60,383 nucleotides of DNA from Salibacterium qingdaonense (GCF_900114715.1 NZ_FOTY01000019.1:1-60383); one strand, 5' to 3'. Positions 37,782 to 47,239 are shown, counted from the first letter of the stretch. The notes: a model not told the origin generated them from the sequence alone. Made by a program: numbers and translations.

Positions 37782-37810
37782 TTCACAACTTTTTCAAAAA
37801 TGTTTATAAT
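37782..37810 (+). promoter_or_regulatory. Sigma-A promoter of citZ-icd-mdh
   Basis: TTCACA (37782-37787), 17-base spacer, TATAAT (37805-37810). Transcription would start near 37817, leaving an untranslated leader of about 208 bases before citZ. A CcpC box of the ATAA-N7-TTAT kind was looked for and not clearly found. Confidence 0.7.
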
Positions 37811-37816
37811 GAAATG

Positions 37817-38024
37817 GATGGACCGTCCTTCTTACATAGATGGTTATGCTTGAAACACTTGATGCAGTGCAGGTGGAAGACTGCTGCAGCTGTGTATACC
37901 CAAAACAGACTGAGTATTCTAATGAATCCCCCGCGCCCTGCAGACAAGGTGGGAAGTGTGATATGTAAGCATTTTCTTTTCAACAGACGCTGGTCTTTTA
38001 TTTTCAAGTAAAGGAGAGGTAGGT
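37817..38024 (+). other. Long 5' leader of citZ
   Basis: Stretch between the predicted start of transcription and the citZ ATG. It has no convincing coding potential and no riboswitch I recognise. It ends with the citZ ribosome site AAAGGAGAGG. In B. subtilis the citZ leader is reported to interact with aconitase; whether that holds here cannot be judged from sequence. Confidence 0.4.
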
Positions 38025-39194
38025 ATGAGCGCAACCCGTGGTCTTGAAGGTATAGTCGCAACATCATCAAGTGTGAGCTCTATTATTGATGATGTGTTAA
38101 CGTATCAAGGTTACAATATCGACGACCTGGCTGAGAATGCTTCCTTTGAAGAAGTGATTTTTCTGCTGTGGAACGGCCGTCTTCCCAAGAAAAGTGAACT
38201 GGATGAACTGACAAAAGATCTGGCTGATAATATGCAGATCCCGGATGAGGTGCTTCAGTACATGAAGGCCTATAAGACAACCGAGGTTCATCCAATGGCA
38301 GCACTGCGTACAGCAGTGTCCCAGCTTGGTCTTTATGACGACGAGGCGGATGAGATGACAGAAGAAGCCAACAAACGAAAGGCTGTGCGTCTGCAGGCTA
38401 AAATACCCGCTATTGTTACCGGATTCAGCAGGATCCGGGACGGAAAAGAGCCGGTTGCACCAAAAGATTCCTTGAGTTTCGCAGCAAACTTTCTTTACAT
38501 GCTGAATGGTGCACCAAAAGATTCCTTGAGTTTCGCAGCAAACTTTCTTTACATGCTGAATGGGGAGGAGCCGGATGAAACTTCGGTAACCGCCTTTAAT
38601 AAAGCGTTGGTTCTGCATGCCGACCATGAGTTGAATGCTTCAACATTCACCGCCCGTGTCTGCGTAGCAACACTGTCCGATATCTATTCCGGCGTCACTT
38701 CCGCTATCGGTGCTTTGAAAGGACCGCTTCACGGCGGGGCCAACGAAAGAGTAATGGCCATGCTTTCGGACATCGGGGATACGGACAATGTAGAGGACTA
38801 CATCCAGAAAATGTTTGATAATAAAGAAAAAATCATGGGCTTTGGCCATCGTGTCTATAAAAACGGGGATCCGCGCGCGAAACATCTTCGTGACATGTCG
38901 CGCCGGCTGACAGAAATCACAGGCGAATCCAAGTGGTATGACATGTCCCTTAAAATTGAAGACATTGTTACAAAAGAAAAGGGACTGCTGCCAAACGTTG
39001 ATTTCTATTCTGCTTCGGTGTACCACAGCCTTGGTATCGACCACGATTTGTTCACCCCGATTTTTGCGACAAGCCGGGTTTCCGGATGGCTCGCACATAT
39101 CCTTGAACAGTACGCCGATAATCGGCTGATCCGCCCGCGTGCAGAATATGTAGGGCCAAAAAAGCAGGAATACATTCCAGTGGAAAAGCGGTAG
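38025..39194 (+). CDS. citZ: Citrate synthase with an internal 18-residue tandem duplication
   Basis: Condenses oxaloacetate and acetyl-CoA to citrate. Family residues are present: LHGGANE (His), FGHRVYKNGDPR (His) and the C-terminal GIDHDLFTPIFATSRVSGWLAHILEQ region. The protein is 389 residues against about 371-372 for B. subtilis CitZ. The excess is explained by a perfect duplication of APKDSLSFAANFLYMLNG (residues 145-162 and 163-180), encoded by 54-bp repeats at 38456-38509 and 38510-38563. The frame is kept. Homologues have one copy, so folding or activity could be affected, or the duplication could be an assembly error. First gene of citZ-icd-mdh. Confidence 0.93.
   Translation: MSATRGLEGIVATSSSVSSIIDDVLTYQGYNIDDLAENASFEEVIFLLWNGRLPKKSELDELTKDLADNMQIPDEVLQYMKAYKTTEVHPMAALRTAVSQLGLYDDEADEMTEEANKRKAVRLQAKIPAIVTGFSRIRDGKEPVAPKDSLSFAANFLYMLNGAPKDSLSFAANFLYMLNGEEPDETSVTAFNKALVLHADHELNASTFTARVCVATLSDIYSGVTSAIGALKGPLHGGANERVMAMLSDIGDTDNVEDYIQKMFDNKEKIMGFGHRVYKNGDPRAKHLRDMSRRLTEITGESKWYDMSLKIEDIVTKEKGLLPNVDFYSASVYHSLGIDHDLFTPIFATSRVSGWLAHILEQYADNRLIRPRAEYVGPKKQEYIPVEKR
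38456..38563 (+). repeat. Perfect 54-bp tandem duplication in citZ
   Basis: Bases 38456-38509 are repeated without any mismatch at 38510-38563. The absence of any synonymous difference points to a very recent event or to an artefact. Confidence 0.98.
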
Positions 39195-39244
39195 TAATAT
39201 CCTCTTCCCAATCCTTTGAATTATAAATACAGGAGGTTTTTGTT

Positions 39245-40516
39245 ATGGCTGAAGGACAAAAAATTACAACAACAAATGGAGTATTGAATGTGCCGGATGA
39301 GCCGGTTGTTCCTTATATTGAAGGAGATGGAACCGGACCTGACATATGGGCGGCAGCAAGCCGTGTCCTTGATGCGGCAGTGGAAAAAGCCTATAACGGA
39401 AAGAAAAAGATTCACTGGAAAGAGACTCTTGTAGGTGAAAAAGCCTATAACAATACCGGCGAATGGCTTCCGGATGAGTCACTTGAAACCATCCGTGAAT
39501 ACCTGATTGCTATTAAAGGACCGCTCAGCACACCAATCGGCGGCGGCATTCGTTCTCTGAACGTGGCACTGCGTCAAAAGCTGGATCTTTTCACATGCCT
39601 GCGCCCGGTCCGCCATTTCACCGGTGTACCTTCTCCTGTTAAAAAACCGGAAGATGTAAACATGGCTATCTTCCGTGAAAATACGGAAGACATTTATGCC
39701 GGCATTGAATATAAGGAAGGAACCCCTGAGGTAAAGAAAGTCATTGATTTTCTTCAGGATGAAATGGGTACAGAAAATATCCGCTTTCCGGAAACTTCCG
39801 GCATTGGAATCAAGCCGGTCTCCAAAGAAGGAAGTGAACGACTAATCCGTGCCGCTATTGATTATGCACTGGAAGAAAATCTTGAGAGTGTTACACTTGT
39901 TCATAAGGGTAATATCATGAAGTTCACTGAAGGTTCGTTTAAAGCGTGGGGATATGAACTAGCCGAACGCGAGTATGGTGATAAGGTCTTCACTTGGCAG
40001 GAATACGATGAGATTGTCGAAAAAGAAGGCAAAGAAGCGGCAAACGCAGCAGAAGATAAGGCAAAAGCTGATGGTAAGATCATTGTCAAAGATGCTATTG
40101 CCGACATCTTCCTCCAGCAGATTCTGACCCGTCCGAAGGAATTTGATGTGGTGGCGACTATGAACCTGAACGGTGACTATGTATCTGACGCGCTTGCGGC
40201 ACAGGTAGGCGGCATCGGAATCGCACCTGGTGCGAATATTAACTACGAAACCGGTCATGCTATTTTTGAAGCGACGCACGGTACTGCACCGAAGTATGCA
40301 GGGATGGACAAAGTCAATCCTTCCTCCCTTATTCTTTCCGGTGAACTGATGCTGCGCCATCTTGGATGGAATGAAGCAGCTGATCTTGTCCTTTCATCCA
40401 TGGATAAGACAATCGGCAGCAAAGTGGTTACTTACGACTTCGCACGTTTGATGGACGGAGCAAAAGAAGTGAAGTGCTCCGAGTTTGGTGATGAATTAAT
40501 CAAAAACATGCAGTAA
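39245..40516 (+). CDS. icd: Isocitrate dehydrogenase (NADP)
   Basis: Oxidative decarboxylation of isocitrate to 2-oxoglutarate in the TCA cycle. 423 residues, the B. subtilis length. Visible motifs: [39 protein letters not shown] (substrate Ser), [20 protein letters not shown]-type [13 protein letters not shown] and the cofactor region [30 protein letters not shown]. The ATG follows ACAGGAGG. It is spaced 50 bases after citZ and 15 before mdh, in one operon. Confidence 0.95.
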   Translation: MAEGQKITTTNGVLNVPDEPVVPYIEGDGTGPDIWAAASRVLDAAVEKAYNGKKKIHWKETLVGEKAYNNTGEWLPDESLETIREYLIAIKGPLSTPIGGGIRSLNVALRQKLDLFTCLRPVRHFTGVPSPVKKPEDVNMAIFRENTEDIYAGIEYKEGTPEVKKVIDFLQDEMGTENIRFPETSGIGIKPVSKEGSERLIRAAIDYALEENLESVTLVHKGNIMKFTEGSFKAWGYELAEREYGDKVFTWQEYDEIVEKEGKEAANAAEDKAKADGKIIVKDAIADIFLQQILTRPKEFDVVATMNLNGDYVSDALAAQVGGIGIAPGANINYETGHAIFEATHGTAPKYAGMDKVNPSSLILSGELMLRHLGWNEAADLVLSSMDKTIGSKVVTYDFARLMDGAKEVKCSEFGDELIKNMQ

Positions 40517-40531
40517 TAGGAGGTCCGGCAT

Positions 40532-41476
40532 ATGGGAATTAACCGCAGAAAGATTTCCGTGATCGGCGCCGGTTTCACCGGTGCAACAACCGCATTGATG
40601 ACGGCCCAGAAAGAACTTGGAGATGTCGTTTTAGTGGATGTTCCGGATATGGAAGATCCGACAAAAGGGAAAGCATTGGACATGCTTGAAGCGACACCGG
40701 TGGAAGGCTCCGATGTGAATGTTACCGGTACATCCAATTACGAGGACACCGCAGGATCCGATGTGGTGGTTATTACAGCGGGTATAGCACGGAAGCCTGG
40801 AATGAGCCGGGATGATCTTGTGAATACAAATGCAAATATCATGAAGTCGGTGACCCGGCAGGTTACTGCCCATTCGCCGGAGTGCTGCATCATCGTTCTG
40901 ACAAATCCGGCCGATGCCATGACGTATACCGTGTATAAAGAATCCGGTTTTCCAAAGAACCGGGTCATCGGTCAGTCTGGAGTGCTGGACACCGCCCGTT
41001 TCCAAACCTTTGTATCTCAGGAACTCGGTATTTCCGTTGAAGATATTCAAGGATTTGTTCTGGGCGGTCACGGTGATGACATGGTGCCTCTTATCCGCTA
41101 TTCCAATGCCGGTGGTGTACCGCTTACCAAACTTCTTTCGCAGGAACGTATCGACGCTATTGTAGAACGGACCCGCAAAGGAGGCGGCGAAATCGTCGGT
41201 CTTCTCGGAAGCGGAAGTGCGTATTACGCTCCTGCAGCATCTCTCACGAAAATGGTGGAAGCCATTGTGAAAGATAAAAAACGGGTACTACCTTCCATTG
41301 CTTACCTGGAAGGGGAATACGGGGAATCAGATCTTTACCTCGGTGTTCCAACCATTATCGGCGGGAATGGAATCGAACAGATTATCGAACTGGATTTGAC
41401 AGAAGAAGAAAGGGCTTCCTTATCCAAATCTGTGGCTTCTGTCCGCAGTGTCATGGAAGCTCTTCCAGAAGAATAA
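40532..41476 (+). CDS. mdh: Malate dehydrogenase
   Basis: NAD-dependent interconversion of malate and oxaloacetate. 314 residues of the LDH-like Mdh type: [12 protein letters not shown] (NAD loop), [24 protein letters not shown] (substrate Arg), [10 protein letters not shown], and the catalytic His in [12 protein letters not shown]. The cofactor Asp at the end of strand two (VLVDVPD) indicates NAD. ATG with TAGGAGG upstream. Last gene of citZ-icd-mdh, closed by a strong terminator. Confidence 0.95.
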   Translation: MGINRRKISVIGAGFTGATTALMTAQKELGDVVLVDVPDMEDPTKGKALDMLEATPVEGSDVNVTGTSNYEDTAGSDVVVITAGIARKPGMSRDDLVNTNANIMKSVTRQVTAHSPECCIIVLTNPADAMTYTVYKESGFPKNRVIGQSGVLDTARFQTFVSQELGISVEDIQGFVLGGHGDDMVPLIRYSNAGGVPLTKLLSQERIDAIVERTRKGGGEIVGLLGSGSAYYAPAASLTKMVEAIVKDKKRVLPSIAYLEGEYGESDLYLGVPTIIGGNGIEQIIELDLTEEERASLSKSVASVRSVMEALPEE

Positions 41477-41480
41477 ATGA

Positions 41481-41516
41481 AAAGTCAGCTGTTTCTGGGA
41501 ACAGCTGACTTTTTTA
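41481..41516 (+). terminator. Terminator after mdh
   Basis: Perfect 13-base stem AAAGTCAGCTGTT (41481-41493) / AACAGCTGACTTT (41500-41512), six-base loop, T run. Confidence 0.9.
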
Positions 41517-41625
41517 GAAAAAACAAGCGCATTGCAGTGAAATGCGCACGCGCAAACGACCAAAAAACAGCTTAACTTTTATGGCCGTATTCATAAGGGG
41601 GGAATCCGGCCGGATGGGGGATACT

Positions 41626-42339
41626 ATGTCTCATAAACTGCTAGTTGTAGATGATGAAGAATCAATCATCACATTGATTTCTTACAATCTTGGACAGTCC
41701 GGATATGAAGTGGATACAGCCATGGATGGGCAGTCAGCCATGGAGAAAATAAAAACGAATTCCTATGATCTCATTGTCCTGGATCTTATGCTTCCGGAGA
41801 TGGATGGCCTGGAGGTGTGCAGGGAAATACGTCAGGAAAAAATAAAAGTTCCCATTTTAATGCTGACAGCAAAAGATGAAGAATTTGATAAGGTGCTTGG
41901 TCTGGAGCTTGGAGCCGATGATTATATGACCAAGCCTTTCAGTCCAAGAGAGTTGGTAGCCCGGGTAAAAGCCATTCTTCGGAGAATCCATTATGCTCCC
42001 GGAGAAGAGGATATTGCCCATGATGACTCCAGAATGGTAATCGGCCACCTGACCATTTATCCGGAGAACTATGAAGTGTTTGTCAATGAAGATCAGCTTG
42101 AACTGACACCGAAGGAATTTGAGCTGCTGTTGTATCTATCAAACAACAAAGGCCGGGTGATGACAAGAGATCAGCTGCTGAATGCAGTTTGGCATTACGA
42201 ATTTGTAGGGGACACGAGAATCGTGGATGTCCATATCAGCCACCTTCGGGAGAAAATTGAACCGAATACTAAAAAACCTGTTTATATCAAAACGGTGAGA
42301 GGGCTCGGCTATAAGTTCGAGGAGCCTGCCAGTTTATGA
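41626..42339 (+). CDS. phoP: Response regulator PhoP
   Basis: OmpR-type transcription factor for the phosphate-starvation response. 237 residues: receiver domain with acidic pocket D9-D10 and phospho-acceptor D53 (LIVLDLMLPEMDG), then K in YMTKPFSPREL, and a C-terminal winged helix (ELTPKEFELLLYL ... DTRIVDVHISHLREKIE ... IKTVRGLGYKFEEP). Start at ATG 41626 (MSHKLLVVDDEE) by similarity to the B. subtilis protein, with GGGGG close by; ATG 41614 (MGDTMSHK) behind AAGGGGGG is a real alternative. Overlaps phoR by four bases. Confidence 0.93.
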   Translation: MSHKLLVVDDEESIITLISYNLGQSGYEVDTAMDGQSAMEKIKTNSYDLIVLDLMLPEMDGLEVCREIRQEKIKVPILMLTAKDEEFDKVLGLELGADDYMTKPFSPRELVARVKAILRRIHYAPGEEDIAHDDSRMVIGHLTIYPENYEVFVNEDQLELTPKEFELLLYLSNNKGRVMTRDQLLNAVWHYEFVGDTRIVDVHISHLREKIEPNTKKPVYIKTVRGLGYKFEEPASL

Positions 42340-44090
42340 TGAAATTTCGGACAAGGCTGATATTTGGTATTCTAATTGTCATTTTATTTGTACTGGCAGC
42401 CTTGGGGGTGCTGGTAGGACAACTCTTAAAGGGGTCTTACGTTGATCAGCTGGAAGAAAGGCTGGGAAAAGAAGCCGCTTTGGCAGCACTTGCCATGGAG
42501 GACATGGGTACACAGGATTTTCAGCAGTTTTCAGAAAACATACAGGACCGTCTGGATGTCAGGGTTACAATCATCAGGAATGACGGCACAGTCCTTGCGG
42601 AAACAGCAGAAGGGGCAGATGAAGGTGCGGGAGTGGATGTTCCCGAAATTGAACAGGCAGATGAGTCGGGTGGGACACACATAAGATACAGCTCGGTCAA
42701 CGAGGATGAATCGCTGTTTTACGCATATCCCTACACGCGGAATGGGGAAAACGGCTACATCCGGCTTGCAATGCCCGTGGAACGGTTTGGTGAAATTAAC
42801 CAGCGGATCTGGCTCTTTATTGGAATCAGCTTTTCGGTTGCCTTTGTTATTATTATGGCATTAAGTTACAGGATAACCAATCAACTTACCCGTCCAATCG
42901 GTCAGGTAACAGATGTGGCCAACGAACTGGCGAAAGGAAATTTTAAAGCAAGAACATATGTAGAAAGCCGGGACGAAATAGGACAACTCACCCGTTCTAT
43001 TAATATCCTTGCCTATAACCTTGATCAGATCACCACCCGCTACCAAACGCAGCAGGAAAGGCTGGAAGCTTTAATTGATAATATGGGGAGCGGTCTGATT
43101 TTCATCAATGACCGCGGTGATATTACATTAATTAACCAGTACTGCAAAGACATATTTGACGCAGACACCGACCAATGGCTCCATCTTGTTTATCATGAAG
43201 TGATTCAGGATACGGCACTGATTAAATTGATTCAGCAGATTTTTTTGACAGAAACAAAAATAAGACAGCAGGTACAATTGAATTCACGGATTGAAGTGCA
43301 TCATTATGATGTATATGGAGCTCCGATTGTAGGAGAGAAAGAACAACTGCGTGGTATCGTTTTGGTTCTGCATGATATCACGGAACTGAAAAAGCTGGAA
43401 CAGGTGCGGAAAGATTTTGTCGCCAATGTTTCCCATGAACTGAAAACGCCGGTGACCTCACTGAAGGGATTCACAGAGACACTGCTGGATGGTGCAATGG
43501 AAGATGAAACGGCGAGAAAGCAATTTCTTGATATCATCTGGAAAGAGGGAGACAGGCTGCAGGGATTGATTAGTGACCTGCTGGAACTCTCCCACATAGA
43601 ACAGGAATTCTTTCAGTTGAACTGGCAGGAAGTTGATGTGACAAGGACGTTCGATGAAGTAATGGAACTTTTATATCCTTCTGTGCAGGGCAGGGGGCTG
43701 AAACTTAACTCTCACAAAGAGGATGGCCTCATTATGGAAGGTGATACGGCACGCATCAAACAGATTTTAATTAACTTGATGAATAATGCGATTGCCTACA
43801 CACCGGAAAATGGAACGATACGAGCAGAGGTGAAACAAAAACAGGACAGCATTGTGTTTATTGTTGCTGATTCCGGTATCGGTATCAGTAAAGAAGAATG
43901 GCCGCGTATTTTTGAGCGTTTTTATCGTGTGGATAAAGACCGGAGCCGTAACTCCGGAGGAACCGGACTGGGGCTTGCCATTGTAAAACATCTCGTCGAA
44001 GCTCATCACGGAAGTATTGATGTCGAAAGCGCGAAAAATAAAGGCACTATATTCACCATTACTTTTCCTGCAAACCAGGAGAAGGAATAA
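42336..44090 (+). CDS. phoR: Sensor histidine kinase PhoR
   Basis: Membrane sensor kinase that phosphorylates PhoP. 584 residues: transmembrane segment one (about 8-30), an extracytoplasmic domain (about 31-150), transmembrane segment two (about 153-177), HAMP, a PAS domain (about 245-345), HisKA with the phospho-acceptor H367 in NVSHELKTPVTSLKGF, and an HATPase domain (NLMNNAIAYTPENG; ADSGIGIS; GGTGLGLAIVKHLVE). Its ATG overlaps the phoP stop (ATGA), a coupled two-component operon as in B. subtilis. Followed by a terminator rather than directly by polA. Confidence 0.95.
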   Translation: MMKFRTRLIFGILIVILFVLAALGVLVGQLLKGSYVDQLEERLGKEAALAALAMEDMGTQDFQQFSENIQDRLDVRVTIIRNDGTVLAETAEGADEGAGVDVPEIEQADESGGTHIRYSSVNEDESLFYAYPYTRNGENGYIRLAMPVERFGEINQRIWLFIGISFSVAFVIIMALSYRITNQLTRPIGQVTDVANELAKGNFKARTYVESRDEIGQLTRSINILAYNLDQITTRYQTQQERLEALIDNMGSGLIFINDRGDITLINQYCKDIFDADTDQWLHLVYHEVIQDTALIKLIQQIFLTETKIRQQVQLNSRIEVHHYDVYGAPIVGEKEQLRGIVLVLHDITELKKLEQVRKDFVANVSHELKTPVTSLKGFTETLLDGAMEDETARKQFLDIIWKEGDRLQGLISDLLELSHIEQEFFQLNWQEVDVTRTFDEVMELLYPSVQGRGLKLNSHKEDGLIMEGDTARIKQILINLMNNAIAYTPENGTIRAEVKQKQDSIVFIVADSGIGISKEEWPRIFERFYRVDKDRSRNSGGTGLGLAIVKHLVEAHHGSIDVESAKNKGTIFTITFPANQEKE

Positions 44091-44234
44091 TTTACAAAAA
44101 CTTAACACTTGCTAAATCATGTATTTACGTCTGTTCGTTATCATAATGATTGAACGATTTCTCCTATTCCTTTTCCTCGGTTATTGACCATCCCTTCAAT
44201 GCTGAGTGGATAGTAGAAATCAACATCCCCTTTT

Positions 44235-44270
44235 AAGGACGAAGGCCTCCCCTTGGCTTTCGTCCTTTTT
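44235..44270 (+). terminator. Terminator after phoR
   Basis: AAGGACGAAGGCC pairs with GGCTTTCGTCCTT (one G-U pair) around TCCCCTT, followed by TTT. It occupies part of the 331-bp phoR-hflK spacer. The remainder shows a TATAAT at 44337-44342 as a likely hflK -10 element. Confidence 0.8.
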
Positions 44271-44421
44271 CATGCGTATAACCGTTTTTTTGTGACAAAT
44301 GTGAAAAAACGGGGTGGAATACAAATGTAAATATTATATAATGATAGAGTCAATGTTTTATCCGCTTACATAGGAAAGGTGACATGCGCCTGCGTGGGTA
44401 ATGCAAAAAGGGGGACAAGCT

Positions 44422-45429
44422 TTGTTTACAATGAAACAAATCATCGTGGGTTTCTTTTCTCTGATTGGTCTTGCCATCCTGATTCTGTTTTTGGTAACAG
44501 GTTGGTATACTGTTGATGAATCAGAACAGGCCGCTCTCGTTACATTCGGAGAGGTCGATGAAACGATTACGGAACCGGGGCTGAAGTTCAAATTGCCGTG
44601 GCCGGTTCAGAAAGCGGAAATTCTTCCGGGATCCACGAACACGACAAGTGTGGGTTACACTACATCGGAGGACGGCGAGGTCTCAGAATATAATGATGAG
44701 GCTAAAATGATCACCGGTGATGAAAACATATTATTTGTCGATCTGGTCGTTCAGTGGCGGATTACGAATCCAGAGCAGTACTTATATAATGCGAGTCAGC
44801 CGGAAGACATATTATATCAGGCTTCGTCTGCTTCACTGCGTGGTGTGATTGGTAATTCCGAAGTGGATGATGTGCTCACGGATCAACGGGCTGAAATTGA
44901 AGGTACCGTACTCGAATCTCTCACAGAACTTGTGGGACGGTATAATATCGGCATTACGGTACTGGATGTCAAGCTTCAGAATGTAGAACTTCCGACCGAA
45001 GAAGTCAGACAGGCCTTTACTGCGGTAACGGATGCGCGGGAGGAACGGCAGACCAAAATTAATAAAGCAAACCGGTACCGCAACCAGGAAGTCAATGAAG
45101 CCGAAGGGGAAGAAGATGCCATCATCTCAAGGGCTGAAGGAGAAAGCGCAGAACGCGTGGAGGAAGCACGCGGGGAGACATCAAGGTTTAATGCACTGTA
45201 TGAAGAATACATCAATGAACCGGATGTTACGAGAAAACGCCTCGTGCTGGAGACTCTGGAGGACGTACTGCCGGACTCGGAACTATATATCATTGACAGT
45301 CAGCAGGAGACGGTTAATTATCTGCCGATACGTCCATTAAACCAGGAAAATGGACAGCCTTCGGTGGCACCGGAAGATATTGAACCCGAAGATGTTCCGG
45401 AAGGGGGGAGCAGCTCGAATGACGGATGA
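44422..45429 (+). CDS. hflK: HflK-like SPFH/band-7 membrane protein
   Basis: SPFH-domain protein of 335 residues anchored by one N-terminal membrane segment (about 5-28, IIVGFFSLIGLAILILFLVTGW). The SPFH core DESEQAALVTFGEVDETITEPGLKFKLPWPVQKAE and a helical region (EEVRQAFTAVTDAREERQTKINKANRYRNQEVNEAEGE) are typical of HflK. With HflC it forms a large membrane complex that controls the FtsH protease in E. coli; a similar role here is an inference. The acidic C terminus ends in GGSSSNDG. TTG 44422 is chosen for AAAAGGGGG seven bases upstream. Overlaps hflC by 11 bases. Confidence 0.88.
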   Translation: MFTMKQIIVGFFSLIGLAILILFLVTGWYTVDESEQAALVTFGEVDETITEPGLKFKLPWPVQKAEILPGSTNTTSVGYTTSEDGEVSEYNDEAKMITGDENILFVDLVVQWRITNPEQYLYNASQPEDILYQASSASLRGVIGNSEVDDVLTDQRAEIEGTVLESLTELVGRYNIGITVLDVKLQNVELPTEEVRQAFTAVTDAREERQTKINKANRYRNQEVNEAEGEEDAIISRAEGESAERVEEARGETSRFNALYEEYINEPDVTRKRLVLETLEDVLPDSELYIIDSQQETVNYLPIRPLNQENGQPSVAPEDIEPEDVPEGGSSSNDG

Positions 45430-46363
45430 CAACAACAATGTATTTGAAATGAAGGAAAGACGCTTCTCCCCGGACTCAACGAGAAGATGGATACGTTCAG
45501 GTATTGTTGTGGCGGTACTGCTGTTGCTGGTGGTTATCAGTATTATGAATGTGTTCATCGTAAAACAGGATGAATATAAAGTCATTTCCCAGTTTGGTGA
45601 AGTAGTACGGATTGCGGAGGAACCGGGGTTGAATGCGAAAATTCCATTTATCCAGCAGGTTTCGTCCATACCGAAATACCAGATGAACTATGATATCAAT
45701 TCAGCGGAAATCAATACCCTTGATAAAAAGCGGGTCCTTGTTGATAACTACGTCGTCTGGAGTGTAGATGACCCGCAGGCGATGAAAGCGAACGCGCGCA
45801 CCGTGGAAAACGCTGAATCCATTATGGCGAATTTCATCAATTCGGTAATCCGTTCACAGCTCGGGCAGATGAATTTTGAACAAATCATCAACGAAGAGGA
45901 TCAATCGACGCGCGGGGATGTGAATGAAATGGTCGGCGAACGGGTGAATGAGCTGCTGGCCGCAGATAATTACGGAATATCGGTCACGGATGTACGTATG
46001 AAGCGGACAGACCTCCCTGAAGATAATGAGGAAGCGGTATATCAGCGGATGATCTCAGAACGCGAATCCACCGCACAGGAATATTTGTCTGAAGGAGATG
46101 CGGAAGCCAACCGGATACGGGCAAATACCGATCGGGAAGTGAAAGAGCTGATATCAAGCGCAGAAGCCGATGCCGAGGAAATTATCGGAGAAGGCGAAGC
46201 GGAAGCAGCTGCTGTCTATAATGAGGCTTTTAGCCGGGACCCGGAGTTTTATGAGTTGTACAAAACACTGCAGACATACGAAACAACAGTGGATGAGGAA
46301 ACAGTGATAGTACTTCCTTCCGATTCACCGTATGCCCGTATTTTGATGGGATATGTAGAATAA
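45419..46363 (+). CDS. hflC: HflC-like SPFH/band-7 membrane protein
   Basis: Partner of HflK: 314 residues with one membrane segment (about 26-48, SGIVVAVLLLLVVISIMNVFIVK), the SPFH core QDEYKVISQFGEVVRIAEEPGLNAKIPFIQQV, and the HflC hallmark MISERESTAQEYLSEGDAEANRIRANTDRE. The charged helical arm rich in Ala and Glu and the C-terminal SDSPYARILMGY are also typical. ATG 45419 has AAGGGGGGAG upstream and starts inside the end of hflK, so translation is coupled. The stop codon runs directly into the left end of the family-B element. Confidence 0.9.
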   Translation: MTDDNNNVFEMKERRFSPDSTRRWIRSGIVVAVLLLLVVISIMNVFIVKQDEYKVISQFGEVVRIAEEPGLNAKIPFIQQVSSIPKYQMNYDINSAEINTLDKKRVLVDNYVVWSVDDPQAMKANARTVENAESIMANFINSVIRSQLGQMNFEQIINEEDQSTRGDVNEMVGERVNELLAADNYGISVTDVRMKRTDLPEDNEEAVYQRMISERESTAQEYLSEGDAEANRIRANTDREVKELISSAEADAEEIIGEGEAEAAAVYNEAFSRDPEFYELYKTLQTYETTVDEETVIVLPSDSPYARILMGYVE

Positions 46364-46387
46364 AAAAAGAAGAGACTGGGGAAAACC

Positions 46388-46633
46388 ACGCCTGTTGATT
46401 TGCCATATAAAGGAATGGGAAAGGGTTCTATGAGGAGGGTGCATCTGTGATCAAAGCATGTATCCCCCCTTCTTTTTCGTTGGACGGAGCCGTCTGCCCG
46501 ACTCCAGCGGGAGAAGCGTCAGCCGAAGATCACCGGGTGATTTTCCCGGTAGCTGAGGCGACGCCCGCGGAAAGCGGGCAGGAAAGGCGGAGTCCAACGA
46601 AACGCTTCCTATATTTGGATAATCAACAACCGT
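46388..46633. repeat. Family-A MITE-like repeat, copy 2
   Basis: Gap-free match to 12887-13132, with the 130-base central part differing at only one position (46568, C instead of T). Imperfect terminal inverted repeats (22 of 28 positions): ACGCCTGTTGATTTGCCATA at the left against TACGGTTGTTGATTATCCAA read from the right. Flanked by the direct repeat GGGGAAAACC at 46378-46387 and 46635-46644, which looks like a target-site duplication. The fold-back arms are 46477-46485 and 46592-46600. Confidence 0.82.
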
Positions 46634-46656
46634 AGGGGAAAACCTTTAAAAGAAGT

Positions 46657-46696
46657 GAAGAATGCCGAACGATTTTTTAATCGTTCGGCATTCTTC
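46657..46696. terminator. Hairpin of element B1
   Basis: Perfect 18-base stem 46657-46674 / 46679-46696 with a TTTT loop (GAAGAATGCCGAACGATT). Suitable as terminator downstream of hflC. Confidence 0.8.
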
Positions 46697-46928
46697 GTTT
46701 TTGAGACAAACCGCTGCGCTAACATACTTCGCTTGTACTCCGGAGTACAAGGGCGACATCGATTCGCTGGCGCTCATCGTGTCTTCTATGCCTGACCACG
46801 GCTTGCGGCCGCGGTTCTGCCGGATCAGCTGCTTGTTAAAGCCGGCGGCCCCCGGCCGTTCCAGGGCCCGTTTGCCGGAATCGAAACCGCGCCTGCCGCT
46901 GCGTGAAGGAAGGGTTGAATAGTCCGAA

Positions 46929-47087
46929 GGCACTTTAGGGAGTTTCGATCCCCCGAAAACGTCGTTAGGGACATCGCCAGAGGCACTTTCTAGTATTCGG
47001 TGCCCCCATAAACGTCATTATGAATGGTTCATAAAGCACTTTAGAGGGTTTCGTGCCCCGGTAAACGTCATCATGAGCGGATCGAGG
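46929..47087. repeat. Array of three 53-bp units in B1
   Basis: Units begin at 46929, 46982 and 47035 (GGCACTTTA or AGCACTTTA), and the (T/A)AAACGTC motif recurs at 46956, 47009 and 47062, exactly 53 bases apart. The three units are of three types that occur in the same order at 58099-58257. Confidence 0.85.
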
Positions 47088-47239
47088 CTGCGTTCAGCGG
47101 AGAAACGCACGGGCCGACGCAGCAAAAAGCCCGCGTCGCTGCTATGTGATTCCTGAACAGCGACTCAAGACTTTCGTGTTTTCCTGCGCATCGTTATCTT
47201 TTGTCCCGGTCTCTTTTTCTTTTTCTCTTAAAGCTGTGG

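Larger units (their letters stand above)
46365..47217. repeat. Family-B intergenic element B1 (interrupted by a family-A copy)
   Basis: Non-coding element filling the hflC-polA spacer. The left end (AAAAGAAGAGACTGGGGAAAA, 46365-46385) and right end (TTTTGTCCCGGTCTCTTTT, 47199-47217) are imperfect inverted repeats. In order it contains an inserted family-A repeat (46388-46633), a perfect hairpin (46657-46696), the CTCCGGAGTACAAGGGCG module (46737-46791), three 53-bp units (46929-47087), a CGACGC/GCGTCG hairpin region, and a tail (47143-47198) nearly identical to that of B2. Open frames in it differ between copies and are not thought to be genes. Confidence 0.75.

Noticed and set aside
37817-38024. 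Riboswitch in the citZ leader
   Set aside because: The leader is long, but no conserved riboswitch motif and no terminator/antiterminator pair were found.
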